A DNA stretch of 20,314 nucleotides. Origin: an uncultured Oscillospiraceae bacterium. GTDB lineage: Bacteria > Bacillota > Clostridia > Oscillospirales > Oscillospiraceae. A program made the translations under genes and the position numbers. Of this stretch, positions 1-7,905 are shown one piece after another. The stretch is taken from assembly GCA_934597535.1 (NCBI GenBank), contig CAKTRT010000020.1, positions 1 through 20,314 of the forward strand, in the 5' to 3' direction. The notes beneath the pieces are model-generated. The model was not told the DNA's origin, made no database searches, and was given only the letters and a program-made list of their open reading frames with translations. Numbering within the stretch: the stretch's first letter is position 1; the number at the start of each line of letters is the position of its first letter.

Positions 1-4
1 AAAC

Positions 5-157
5 ATGAAACAGCAGCCAGACAAGATGACCGCATACTACTATCGTGCGGCGCATATCAATACAGATTTGTACCTTGACAATCAAATGTACCGACTTCTC
101 CACCATGCAATGACAAACGGTGTGTCCCTTGCTGCGAAAGGTGGTGACTGCAAATGA
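5..157 (+). CDS. Small resolvase-like mini-protein (50 aa, possibly 5' truncated)
   Basis: This is an open frame of 50 codons from ATG at 5 to TGA at 155-157. The frame is still open at the window edge, so the gene may start further upstream. I do not recognise a named family. The segment TAYYYRAA (residues 9-16), followed by LDNQMYRLLHHAMTNGV, resembles the first strand and helix of a serine recombinase domain (consensus Y-x-R-x-S, then NQ and a helix). However, the position of the catalytic serine is alanine and nothing of the remaining fold follows. Its stop overlaps the start of the recombinase (ATGA), so the two are probably translationally coupled. It could be a degenerate resolvase fragment, a small regulator of the recombinase, or chance resemblance. 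Confidence 0.55.
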   Translation: MKQQPDKMTAYYYRAAHINTDLYLDNQMYRLLHHAMTNGVSLAAKGGDCK

Positions 158-1917
158 TGAACGGAATCCAGTTTCAGAGTGTGCAGACGCCCAACGCTTT
201 AAGCAGCGAACTCCGCAGCGTGATCCGTGACAATGTTCTGCAATTCTATGTGCAGGGCAACGGAATGGATGCACAGGAAGAAGGCATAACCGCCCTGTAT
301 GAACGCTTGTCGCAGGAAGATAAGTTAGACGGCGAGAGCAACAGTATTGCCAATCAGAAGAAGATTCTGGAACGCTACTGCAAAGATCACGGGTATACCG
401 CTATCCGACACTATGACGAGGATGACGGCTATTCGGGAACGAACTTTAACCGTCCGGGCTTCCAGCGTATGCTTGCCGATATTAAGGCTGGTAAAATCAA
501 GCGCGTCATCGTAAAGGATATGAGCCGATTCGGGCGCGACTATCTGCAAGTGGGTATGTATACGGATGTTCTTTTCCCGGAGTTTGGCGTACACTTTATC
601 GCCGTCAATGACGGTGTTGACAGTACACGCGGAGAAAACGAGTTTACCGCTATCCGCAATGTATTTAACGAAATGTACGCCCGCGATACTTCCAAGAAGA
701 TCCGCGCCACATGGCAGAGCAAAGGAAAATCCGGCGAACATCTGACTACCATTCCCCCATACGGGTATATCAAAGACCCGGAGGACAAAAAGAAATGGAT
801 TGTCGATGAAGAAGCCGCAGCTGTTGTGCAAAAGATTTTCTCCCTCTGTGTTGACGGTTTGGGACCTACTCAAATTACCAAGTGGCTGAAACAGCATCAG
901 ATTTTGAATCCTACTGCTTATGCTTATTCCAAAGGGCTACCAGCCAGCAACAAACCTACGGCTGATCCGTACAAATGGACAAATGAAACCGTTTCCCGCA
1001 TTTTGGAGCGCGTGGACTATCTGGGACACACAGTAAACTTCAAGACAACGAAGCAATCCTACAAGAGCAAAAAGAAGCTCTGGAACGATCCTGCGGATTG
1101 GGTAATCTTTGAGAACACCCAGCCCGCGATCATTGAGGAAAGCGTATTTATCATTGTCCAGAATATCCGTAAATCCCGCCGCCGTCCTACCAAGATGGGT
1201 GATATGGGTATCTTCTCCGGGCTGCTCTATTGTGCAGAGTGCGGCGGCAAGATGTATCAATGCCGCGCCACCAATTTTACGGAGGAACAGAAATACTTTA
1301 TCTGTTCTACCTACCGCAAGGGAAAAGACCTTTGCACAACACATTCCATCAAGAATGTGGTGCTGCATGAAATCGTGTTGAGAAATCTGCGCGAAGCCAT
1401 ACAGTATGTGAGCCAGCACGAAGCCGAGTTTATGCAGGAAGCGGCAGACATCAGTATGCGAGATCGTGACGCGGAATTTGCGCGGAAACGTGATACGCTT
1501 ACGAAAGCTGATAAACGCATTGCAGAGCTTGACCATATCATTTCCAAACTGTATGAGGACAATGTAATGGGTAAACTGTCCGATGACAGATTTATCAAAT
1601 TGTCCCACGACTACGAGCTGGAACAGAGCAACTTAAAATCTATGGCAGAAGTTTTGCGCAAGGAGCTGAAACAGCAGGAGCAGCAGAAAACCAATGCCAA
1701 GGCATTTGTCGCAGCGGTGAAAAAGTACACGGATATGCAGGAGCTTGACGCGGCAGTTCTCCGTGAATTTATTGACCGCATCGAAGTGTCCCACGCAGAC
1801 AAGAAATCCAAGACAAGGGAGATCACCATTGTCTATAACTTCATCGGTGCATTTGACTTTACACGGGCTATCGAAGAAGCCCGCAATACAACTGAAAAAC
1901 AGCAAAAGACGGCATAG
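154..1917 (+). CDS. Large serine recombinase (TndX/TnpX-like)
   Basis: This 587-aa site-specific recombinase should catalyse excision and integration of the element it ends. Residues about 46-190 form the resolvase catalytic domain: ALYERLSQED places the nucleophile at Ser53, and DMSRFGRD (122-129) is the second conserved motif. Residues about 195-345 fit the recombinase DNA-binding domain. A zinc ribbon follows, with C360-x2-C363 and later C384 and C394. Residues about 430-515 are charged and helical, as expected for the coiled coil of large serine recombinases. ATG at 154 is preceded by AAAGGTGG (137-144), and a second ATG follows directly at 157. The first roughly 43 residues precede the catalytic fold and look unlike it, so a later start at Met38 is possible. 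The family call is secure; the exact subfamily is inferred. Confidence 0.93.
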   Translation: MMNGIQFQSVQTPNALSSELRSVIRDNVLQFYVQGNGMDAQEEGITALYERLSQEDKLDGESNSIANQKKILERYCKDHGYTAIRHYDEDDGYSGTNFNRPGFQRMLADIKAGKIKRVIVKDMSRFGRDYLQVGMYTDVLFPEFGVHFIAVNDGVDSTRGENEFTAIRNVFNEMYARDTSKKIRATWQSKGKSGEHLTTIPPYGYIKDPEDKKKWIVDEEAAAVVQKIFSLCVDGLGPTQITKWLKQHQILNPTAYAYSKGLPASNKPTADPYKWTNETVSRILERVDYLGHTVNFKTTKQSYKSKKKLWNDPADWVIFENTQPAIIEESVFIIVQNIRKSRRRPTKMGDMGIFSGLLYCAECGGKMYQCRATNFTEEQKYFICSTYRKGKDLCTTHSIKNVVLHEIVLRNLREAIQYVSQHEAEFMQEAADISMRDRDAEFARKRDTLTKADKRIAELDHIISKLYEDNVMGKLSDDRFIKLSHDYELEQSNLKSMAEVLRKELKQQEQQKTNAKAFVAAVKKYTDMQELDAAVLREFIDRIEVSHADKKSKTREITIVYNFIGAFDFTRAIEEARNTTEKQQKTA

Positions 1918-1942
1918 CCGTCAAGCTAAACCGTCTTTTGCT
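1901..1942. terminator. Hairpin across the recombinase stop codon, likely bidirectional terminator
   Basis: AGCAAAAGACGG (1901-1912) is a perfect 12-bp inverted repeat with CCGTCTTTTGCT (1931-1942), with an 18-nt loop that contains the TAG stop. The 3' arm is T-rich on the plus strand, and on the minus strand the arm is followed by GTTTTTC. It could therefore end both the recombinase transcript and the convergent rnj transcript. A shorter alternative hairpin, GACGGC (1908-1913) with GCCGTC (1917-1922), uses part of the same left arm. It may also lie close to the recombinase binding site at the element end. Confidence 0.6.
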
Positions 1943-1986
1943 TCAATGTTTTCTTAAGTCACCGCCCTGTAAACCGTGCCTCTTTT

Positions 1987-3648
1987 TTAAAGTTTCGTGA
2001 TGACCGGCAGCACCATCGGGCTTCTCTTCGTCGCCTTGAAAAGGTAATTGCTCACCGCGCTGCGGATCGCGCCCTTGAGCTCGGCGGTATCGCGACCGCG
2101 CTTGCCGCGGAACCCCTCCGCCGTGGACATCGTGAGGTTTCTGAGGTCTTGCAGCAGTTCCTCGGAATCCTTGACATAGATGAAGCCGCGCGTGATGATC
2201 TCCGGCTCGGCCAGAAGGTCTCCGTTCTGCGCGCTGACCGGCAGCACGACGACGACCATGCCGTCCTCGGCGAGATGCTTACGGTCGCGCAGCACCACCG
2301 CGCCGACGTCGCCGACGCCGTAGCCGTCCACAAACACCTCGCCCGCGGGCGCGTAGCCGGGTACGCACTTCATCGAGCGCGCGCCGATCTCGACCGCGTC
2401 GCCGTTGTCGCAGATGACGATATTCTTACGGTCCATGCCCATCTGCATGGCAAGATCCTTATGGATCTGCAGCATGCGCTGCTCGCCGTGCACGGGGATG
2501 AAGTACTTGGGCTTTGTCAGCGCGTGGATGATCTTCAGCTCCTCCTGGCAGGCATGGCCCGAAACGTGCAGCATGTCCGCGCGGTCGTAGATGACCTCGA
2601 CGCCCTTGCGGAACAGCTCGTTGATGACGCGCGAGACAGTGTTCTCATTGCCGGGGATGGCGCTCGCCGAGATGATGACCCGGTCGCCGGGGCCGACCTC
2701 GATCTGCCGGTGCTGGGAGAACGCCATGCGGTACAGAGCGGACATCTCCTCGCCCTGAGAGCCGGTCGTGACGATGACCTGCTTTTCAAGCGGCATCGAC
2801 TTGATCTTGTTGATATCCACCACCGTGTTTTTCGGCGGCTTCATATAGCCGAGGTCCGTTGCGACCTTGGTGACGTTCTCCATGCTGCGCCCTGTGACGG
2901 CGACCTTGCGCCCACACTCCGCCGCCGCGTCCATGATCTGCTGGATGCGGTGCACGTTTGAAGCAAACGTCGTAACGATGATACGCTGCTTGCAGCCCTG
3001 GAACAGGCGGTTGAAGGTACGCCCCACCGTGCGCTCGCTCATCGTGTAGCCCGGGCGCTCGACATTCGTCGAATCCGCCAGCAGCGCCAAAACGCCCTGC
3101 TTGCCGAGCTCGCCGAAGCGGGCAAGGTCGATGACCTCGCCGTCAATGGGCGTCGAGTCGATCTTGAAGTCGCCCGTGTGGACGACGGTGCCAAGCCCCG
3201 TGTGGATGGCAAAGGCGACAGAGTCCGCGATCGAGTGATTCACATGAATGAACTCCACGCTGAACTTGCCGGCTTTGACGGTCATGCCGCTTTCCACCGT
3301 GACGATCTTCGTCGTTTTCAGCAGCCCGTGCTCCTCGAGCTTCAGGCGGATCAGTCCCGCCGTCAATCTCGTGCAGTAGATGGGGATATTCACCTTTTTG
3401 AGGATGTAGGGCACGGCGCCGATGTGGTCTTCGTGCCCGTGGGTGATGAACATACCTCGGATGCGGTTCTTGTGCTTGACAAGATAGCTCACGTCGGGGA
3501 TGACGCAGTCGATGCCGTACATGTCATCGCCGGGGAAGGCCATGCCGCAGTCCACCACGATGATCTCGCCGCCGTATTCATACACTGTCATATTCTTGCC
3601 GATCTCATTGAGACCGCCAAGGGGGATGATTTTTAACTGTTCAGCCAA
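1987..3648 (-). CDS. rnj: Ribonuclease J (MBL-fold 5'-3' exo/endoribonuclease)
   Basis: RNase J degrades and matures RNA, acting as an endonuclease and a 5'-3' exonuclease in the cytoplasm. The metal-binding signature HGHEDH is at residues 70-75, with further ligands in HTGDF (D160) and PVHGE (H387). The beta-CASP region contains SGHA (363-366). The C-terminal domain is present, and the product is about 553 aa, normal for the family. I chose the TTG at 3648-3646: it follows a GGAAGGAG site (about 11 nt spacing) and gives a product starting MAEQLKIIPLGG, typical for RNase J. The open frame runs 44 codons further upstream, but that part looks non-coding and has no matching start. It is transcribed towards the mobile element and away from gdpP. 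Confidence 0.95.
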   Translation of the reverse strand: MAEQLKIIPLGGLNEIGKNMTVYEYGGEIIVVDCGMAFPGDDMYGIDCVIPDVSYLVKHKNRIRGMFITHGHEDHIGAVPYILKKVNIPIYCTRLTAGLIRLKLEEHGLLKTTKIVTVESGMTVKAGKFSVEFIHVNHSIADSVAFAIHTGLGTVVHTGDFKIDSTPIDGEVIDLARFGELGKQGVLALLADSTNVERPGYTMSERTVGRTFNRLFQGCKQRIIVTTFASNVHRIQQIMDAAAECGRKVAVTGRSMENVTKVATDLGYMKPPKNTVVDINKIKSMPLEKQVIVTTGSQGEEMSALYRMAFSQHRQIEVGPGDRVIISASAIPGNENTVSRVINELFRKGVEVIYDRADMLHVSGHACQEELKIIHALTKPKYFIPVHGEQRMLQIHKDLAMQMGMDRKNIVICDNGDAVEIGARSMKCVPGYAPAGEVFVDGYGVGDVGAVVLRDRKHLAEDGMVVVVLPVSAQNGDLLAEPEIITRGFIYVKDSEELLQDLRNLTMSTAEGFRGKRGRDTAELKGAIRSAVSNYLFKATKRSPMVLPVITKL

Positions 3649-3929
3649 TGCTGGATCAACTCCTTCCGGATCGTTCCGATCCCAGTAAAATGTAGATTTG
3701 TTTTGTCTATCAAAATGAAAGTCCCGCCAAAAGGCGCAACGCAGAAGAGACGTCCGTGCCTGTGCTCCGTCCTGCATCACGAAGCAGCTGCACCAGCGGC
3801 GTCTTTTGGATCGTATGGACTTTTAACTATGATAACCGCGCAAGCGCGGTCAAAACCACCTGCACAGCCCGGATCCACGCCTGCGCGCGGCCGAAAACTG
3901 TCTCTATGGCGTAGTATAGCACATAGCGC
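3649..3929 (-). other. Long 5' leader of rnj with hairpins, otherwise gene-free
   Basis: This is about 280 nt between the predicted transcription start of rnj and its TTG start. It contains small perfect hairpins: ACCGCG-CTTG-CGCGGT (3835-3850), and GGATCG-GAA-CGATCC (3668-3682) just upstream of the ribosome binding site. A short GCGCC-TTTT-GGCG element lies near 3725-3738. I recognise no known riboswitch and no convincing small ORF. Structure near the ribosome binding site could control RNase J translation or let the enzyme act on its own message. That is inference. Confidence 0.4.
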
Positions 3930-3935
3930 GGTAAA

Positions 3936-3964
3936 AGTATACCACATTTTTTGTCGCAGCGCAA
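3936..3964 (-). promoter_or_regulatory. Predicted sigma-70-type promoter of rnj
   Basis: On the minus strand, TTGCGC (3964-3959), a 17-nt spacer and TATACT (3941-3936) form a good match to -35 and -10 boxes. A second TATACT lies 17 nt downstream, around 3918-3913, but lacks a convincing -35 box. Transcription would start near 3929. Confidence 0.6.
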
Positions 3965-3980
3965 AAATTTAACATTTATA

Positions 3981-4010
3981 TTGTGCCCGCTGTGTATTTC
4001 GTGTTATAAT
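3981..4010 (+). promoter_or_regulatory. Predicted sigma-70-type promoter of the gdpP operon
   Basis: TTGTGC (3981-3986), an 18-nt spacer and a perfect TATAAT (4005-4010) lie 45 bases before the gdpP ATG. They sit back to back with the rnj promoter, about 17 bp away. The transcript would start near 4017 with a short leader. Confidence 0.65.
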
Positions 4011-4054
4011 GTAATGAAGTATTATCATCCGCAGAAGGATGGGAGGACATTTTC

Positions 4055-6049
4055 ATGAAGAACCGCAGGATCAGCAAGCTGGTGGAGCCAAGCTTCCGGC
4101 TCTACTTCCTTGTCGGCTTTCTCTTTGCCGCCGTCACGGTGCGCGTGAGCATCCCGCTGGCGATATGCGAGGCCGCCGCCATGGCCTTTCTCTGGTGGTA
4201 CTTCCGCCACACGGCGCAAAAGCGCCGCGAGGGGATCCGCCAGTACATCGACGACGTGACCGACGATATGACCACCGCCGACAAGGCCTCGATGCTCTCA
4301 GCTCCCTTTGCCATGATGGTCTTCCGGCCCGACACGCAGGAGATCCTCTGGAGCAACGACAGCTTCCTCCAGCTCACCGGCGTGCGCGAGGACATCTTTG
4401 ATAACCGTATCAACGATGTGCTGCCGGACTTTCCGACCCACTGGCTGCTTGAAGGCAAGAGCGAGTGCCCCGACACCGTGCTGATGAACGGCCATCACTT
4501 CCGCGTGTTCGGCAACCTGAGCCACCCCGCCGCCCGCCGCGGCGGCACGCAGAGTCTGCTTGCCACCACCTACTGGACCGATGTGACCGAGCAGGACGCG
4601 CTGCGCGAGGAGAACGAAAAGCGCCGTCCCATCGTTGCCGTCATTTATATCGACAACTATGAGGAGCTGATGAAGGCCGGCAGTGAGGCCTCCCGCAGCG
4701 CCGTGCTCGCCGCCATCGACGAGCGGCTGAACAGCTGGCTCAAGGATTCACACAGCCTGCTGCGCAAGTTTGACCGCAACCGCTACGTTCTCGTGACGAC
4801 CGAGCAGGAATACCAGAAGCTCCTTGAGGGCAAGTTCTCCGTGCTTGACGCGGTGCGCGGCGTCGTCACCGAGGACGGCGTGGCCGCCACGCTTTCCATC
4901 GGCGTGGGCAAGGACACGGATGAATATGAAACGCTCTATCAGAACGCCATGCTCTCGATTGAAATGGCGCTCTCGCGCGGCGGCGATCAGGTCGTCGTGC
5001 GCAACCGGCTCGACTTCGAGTTCTACGGCGGCAAGACCAAATCCACCGAAAAGCGCACCAAGGTCAAATCCCGCGTGATGGCCAACGCCCTCGGCGAACT
5101 CATCTCCGATGCAGGGCAGATCTTCGTCATGGGCCACCAACACGCGGACATGGACGCTGTCGGCGCGGCAGCGGGCATCTGCTGCATCGCCCGCAAGCGC
5201 GGCAAAAAGGCGCAGATCGTCATCGATATGGAGGACAACGTCGCAAAGCCCCTGCTCGACAAGCTCGCAGCCCTGCCGGAATACAAGGATGCCTTCATCT
5301 CCGGCAGCGACGCTTTCATCTCCGCCCGTCAGGGCGCGCTGCTCGTGGTGGTGGACACCAACCGTCCCGACTTTGTCGAGTCCCAGCAGCTGCTTGACGC
5401 ATGCAACCGCGTCGCCGTGATTGACCACCACCGCCGCGCGGCAAGCTACATCGAGTCCGCCGCGCTCAATTTCCATGAGCCTTACGCCTCCAGCGCCTCC
5501 GAGCTTGTCACGGAGCTGCTGCAATATCTGGTGGAGCCGAGCGATCTCCAGCGTGCAGAATCCGAAGCGCTGCTCGCCGGCATCGTGCTCGACACCAAAA
5601 ACTTCACCATGCGCACCGGCGGCCGTACCTTTGAGGCTGCCGCCTTCCTGCGCCGCGCGGGCGCCGATACATCAGATGTCCAGCGCCTTTTCCAGAGCGA
5701 TCTGGCCGGCATGATCGAGCGCTATGACATCATCCGCCATGCCGAGCTCGTCCACGGCGACATCGCCGTAGCGGCTGTTGAAAAGGAGATCGACCGTGTG
5801 ACCGCCGCCAAGGCCGCCGATGAGCTTTTGACGCTCTCGGGCATCCACGCCTCGTTCGTACTGTTCAAGCACGGCGCGGGCGTCAATCTCTCCGCGCGCT
5901 CGCTCGGCGAGATCAACGTGCAGTTCATCATGGAAAAGCTCGGCGGCGGCGGAAATTCCACCACCGCCGGCGGTCAGGTGCCCGAAGGCACGGTGGACGC
6001 CGTGCGCGAGCAGCTGCTCGCCGCTATCGACGAATATATGGAAGAATAA
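4055..6049 (+). CDS. gdpP: GdpP-type cyclic-di-AMP phosphodiesterase (membrane, PAS, degenerate GGDEF, DHH-DHHA1)
   Basis: GdpP proteins hydrolyse c-di-AMP to pApA and control potassium and osmotic balance, cell-wall stress and beta-lactam tolerance. Two membrane helices lie at about 16-30 and 33-50, followed by a PAS-like region (about 75-185) and a degenerate GGDEF domain (about 190-318). In the latter the GGDEF position reads RKFDRNRY, so no cyclase activity is expected. The DHH phosphodiesterase domain shows GHQHADMDAVG (360-370), VVDTN (432-436, D434) and the IDHHRR motif (D457-H458-H459). DHHA1 ends with GGGGNSTTAGGQ (630-641). At 664 aa it has family length. GGGAGG (4041-4046) lies 8 nt before the ATG. 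It is first in the operon, 26 bp before rplI, the order known from other Firmicutes (yybT-rplI-dnaC in Bacillus). Confidence 0.94.
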   Translation: MKNRRISKLVEPSFRLYFLVGFLFAAVTVRVSIPLAICEAAAMAFLWWYFRHTAQKRREGIRQYIDDVTDDMTTADKASMLSAPFAMMVFRPDTQEILWSNDSFLQLTGVREDIFDNRINDVLPDFPTHWLLEGKSECPDTVLMNGHHFRVFGNLSHPAARRGGTQSLLATTYWTDVTEQDALREENEKRRPIVAVIYIDNYEELMKAGSEASRSAVLAAIDERLNSWLKDSHSLLRKFDRNRYVLVTTEQEYQKLLEGKFSVLDAVRGVVTEDGVAATLSIGVGKDTDEYETLYQNAMLSIEMALSRGGDQVVVRNRLDFEFYGGKTKSTEKRTKVKSRVMANALGELISDAGQIFVMGHQHADMDAVGAAAGICCIARKRGKKAQIVIDMEDNVAKPLLDKLAALPEYKDAFISGSDAFISARQGALLVVVDTNRPDFVESQQLLDACNRVAVIDHHRRAASYIESAALNFHEPYASSASELVTELLQYLVEPSDLQRAESEALLAGIVLDTKNFTMRTGGRTFEAAAFLRRAGADTSDVQRLFQSDLAGMIERYDIIRHAELVHGDIAVAAVEKEIDRVTAAKAADELLTLSGIHASFVLFKHGAGVNLSARSLGEINVQFIMEKLGGGGNSTTAGGQVPEGTVDAVREQLLAAIDEYMEE

Positions 6050-6075
6050 ACCACCCTACAAGGAGGAAACAAAAT

Positions 6076-6522
6076 ATGAAAGTCATTTTAACGCAGGATG
6101 TCCGCGGTCAGGGCAAGAAGGGCCAGATGATCGACGCAGCTGAGGGCTACGCCAGAAACTATCTGCTGCCGCGCAAGCTGGCCGTCCCCGCCACGGCGGA
6201 CGCGATCAACACCATGAACCTCAAGGAAAAGGCCCGCCGCGCCGAGGAGGCCGCAAACCGCCAGGCCGCCGTCGAGCTGGGCGCCGCGCTCAAGAACGTG
6301 ACCGTCAGGCTCACGGCCAAGGGCGGCAAGGAGGGCAAGCTCTTTGGCGCCATCACCGGCAAGGAGATCGCCGAAGGACTTCTTGCCCAGCATCAGCTCG
6401 ATGTGCCCAAGCAGAAGATCGTGCTCGACGAACCGATCAAGGCCTTCGGCACCTACGAGGTCAAGGCCAAGCTCGGCTACGAGGTCAGCGCCAAGTTCTC
6501 CGTCAGCGTTGCGGAGGAATAA
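6076..6522 (+). CDS. rplI: 50S ribosomal protein L9
   Basis: L9 binds 23S rRNA at the base of the L1 stalk and helps keep the reading frame. The N-terminal rRNA-binding domain is intact: MKVILTQDV, then GYARNYLLPRKLA at about 24-36. A long charged connecting helix (about 45-75) leads to the C-terminal domain. At 148 aa it has the usual length. AAGGAGG (6060-6066) precedes the ATG. It lies between gdpP and dnaB (26 and 33 bp gaps), the conserved Firmicutes order, and should be cotranscribed with them. Confidence 0.97.
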   Translation: MKVILTQDVRGQGKKGQMIDAAEGYARNYLLPRKLAVPATADAINTMNLKEKARRAEEAANRQAAVELGAALKNVTVRLTAKGGKEGKLFGAITGKEIAEGLLAQHQLDVPKQKIVLDEPIKAFGTYEVKAKLGYEVSAKFSVSVAEE

Positions 6523-6555
6523 GCGCACAGCAGCTTTTTGAAAGGAGGGCAAGGG

Positions 6556-7905
6556 ATGGAAGACCTCTTCTACCGCCAAATGCCCCACTCTCTCGAGGCG
6601 GAGCAGTCCGTGCTCGGCTCCATGCTCATCGATGCAAACTGCGTCAAGGACGTGATGGAGCAGCTTCGCCCCGATGACTTCTATCTGCGCCAGAACCGCG
6701 AGATCTTTGAAACGATCTACTCGATGTTCGTCTACTCCAAGCCCATCGACGGCGTGACCGTCGCGGGCGAAATGGAGAAAAACGGCACCTACGATGAGGC
6801 CACGACGCGCCAGTACCTCGCCCAGCTCATGGATGTGACCCCCACGAGCGCGAACGTGCTGGAATATGCCGCCATCGTGCGCGACAAGTCGCTGCTGCGC
6901 GCGCTCTACACCGCCGCAGGCGAGATCTCGTCGATGGTGCAGGACGGCGCGGGCGGCGCCTCCAGCGTGCTCGAGGCCGCCGAGCAGAAGATCTACGCCG
7001 TGCGCCGCGGGCGCAGCGCACAGAACATGACGCCCATCGGCGTTGTTTTGCAGGGCGTGCTCGATCATTTAAGCGAGCTGAGCGCCACCGGCGGCAAAAC
7101 GCTGCCGGGGCTTTCCACCGGTCTTGGCGTGCTCGACGATAAGACCAACGGTCTCAACAAGTCCGACCTTGTGCTGCTCGCCGCCCGCCCCGGTATGGGC
7201 AAAACGAGCATGGCGCTCAACATGGCGCTCAACGTCGCGCGCTCGAGCGGTCAGGCCGTAGCCATCTTCTCGCTCGAAATGTCGCGCGAGCAGCTTGTCA
7301 CGCGCATCCTCTCCAGTCAGGCCACGGTGGAAAACCAGCGCCTTGTCACCGGCAACCTGCGCGAGCAGGACTGGGTGAACATCGCCAACGCCGCCGCCGT
7401 GCTCTCGGGGCTGAACATTCTCATTGATGACAACCCGCTGCTCACCGTGGCAGATATGAATGCCAAGTGCCGCCGGATCGACGGCCTCGGCCTTGTTGTG
7501 GTAGACTATCTGCAGCTGATGACCTCCGCCGGCGGCGGCAAGGGCTACAGCGGCGAAAACCGCCAGCAGGCTGTGAGCGACATGTCGCGTATGCTCAAGA
7601 TCATGGCAAAGGAATTACAGGTTCCTGTACTGTGCCTCTCCCAGCTCTCGCGCGCCAACGAAAAGCGTGACGACAAGCGTCCCATGCTCTCTGACCTGCG
7701 CGAATCCGGCTCGATCGAGCAGGACGCGGATATCGTGCTCTTTATCTACCGCGACGATTATTATCACGAAGACTCGGAAAAGCACAACATCGCCGAATGC
7801 ATCATCGCCAAGAACCGCCACGGCGAAACGGGCAAGGTGGAGCTTGCCTGGTCGCCGCAGTACACCACCTTCTCCTCTATTGACCGCTACCATGAAGAGG
7901 AGTGA
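6556..7905 (+). CDS. dnaB: Replicative DNA helicase DnaB (DnaC in Bacillus naming)
   Basis: This is the hexameric 5'-3' helicase that unwinds DNA at the replication fork and contacts primase. The N-terminal helical domain covers about 8-110. The RecA-like domain contains Walker A RPGMGKTS (211-218), catalytic Glu241 in SLEMSREQ, Walker B VVVDYLQLM (314-322) and the conserved LSQLSR (361-366) and LRESGSIEQDAD (381-392) stretches. No intein is present, and 449 aa is normal. The ATG at 6556 follows AAAGGAGGG (6541-6549). An in-frame TTG at 6538 lies upstream of that site and would make the ribosome binding site coding, so it is rejected. The 3' end overlaps tilS by 14 bp. Confidence 0.97.
   Translation: MEDLFYRQMPHSLEAEQSVLGSMLIDANCVKDVMEQLRPDDFYLRQNREIFETIYSMFVYSKPIDGVTVAGEMEKNGTYDEATTRQYLAQLMDVTPTSANVLEYAAIVRDKSLLRALYTAAGEISSMVQDGAGGASSVLEAAEQKIYAVRRGRSAQNMTPIGVVLQGVLDHLSELSATGGKTLPGLSTGLGVLDDKTNGLNKSDLVLLAARPGMGKTSMALNMALNVARSSGQAVAIFSLEMSREQLVTRILSSQATVENQRLVTGNLREQDWVNIANAAAVLSGLNILIDDNPLLTVADMNAKCRRIDGLGLVVVDYLQLMTSAGGGKGYSGENRQQAVSDMSRMLKIMAKELQVPVLCLSQLSRANEKRDDKRPMLSDLRESGSIEQDADIVLFIYRDDYYHEDSEKHNIAECIIAKNRHGETGKVELAWSPQYTTFSSIDRYHEEE

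Larger units (their letters stand above)
1..1942. mobile_element. Right-hand end of an integrated element (partial)
   Basis: This stretch carries a large serine recombinase and a small overlapping ORF, and its base composition is visibly more AT-rich than the GC-rich housekeeping genes that begin at 1987. In Tn5397-like conjugative elements the TndX recombinase gene sits at one end of the element, and the layout here fits that: recombinase last, then a hairpin, then chromosome. The left part of the element is outside the window, so its type (conjugative or mobilisable) and cargo are unknown. The right limit is approximate. I saw no repeat pair or GA-dinucleotide joint that fixes the junction, which could lie anywhere from about 1918 to 1986. 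Confidence 0.6.

Noticed and set aside
3649..3780. Longer rnj start giving 44 more residues
   Set aside because: The added residues do not resemble RNase J N-termini, while the TTG at 3648 has a ribosome binding site and gives the typical start.
3844..3861. A T-box-like AGGTGG...ACCGCG motif on the minus strand in the rnj leader
   Set aside because: The real motif has a single base between GTGG and ACCGCG; here there are five. There is also no room for a specifier stem upstream, and the downstream gene is not an aminoacyl-tRNA synthetase or amino acid gene.
3703..3972. An 89-codon plus-strand frame in the rnj-gdpP gap
   Set aside because: It runs over the promoters, has no ribosome binding site and resembles no family I know.
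7667..7891. Upstream extension of tilS inside dnaB
   Set aside because: The sequence is an out-of-frame reading of conserved DnaB codons and does not resemble TilS.
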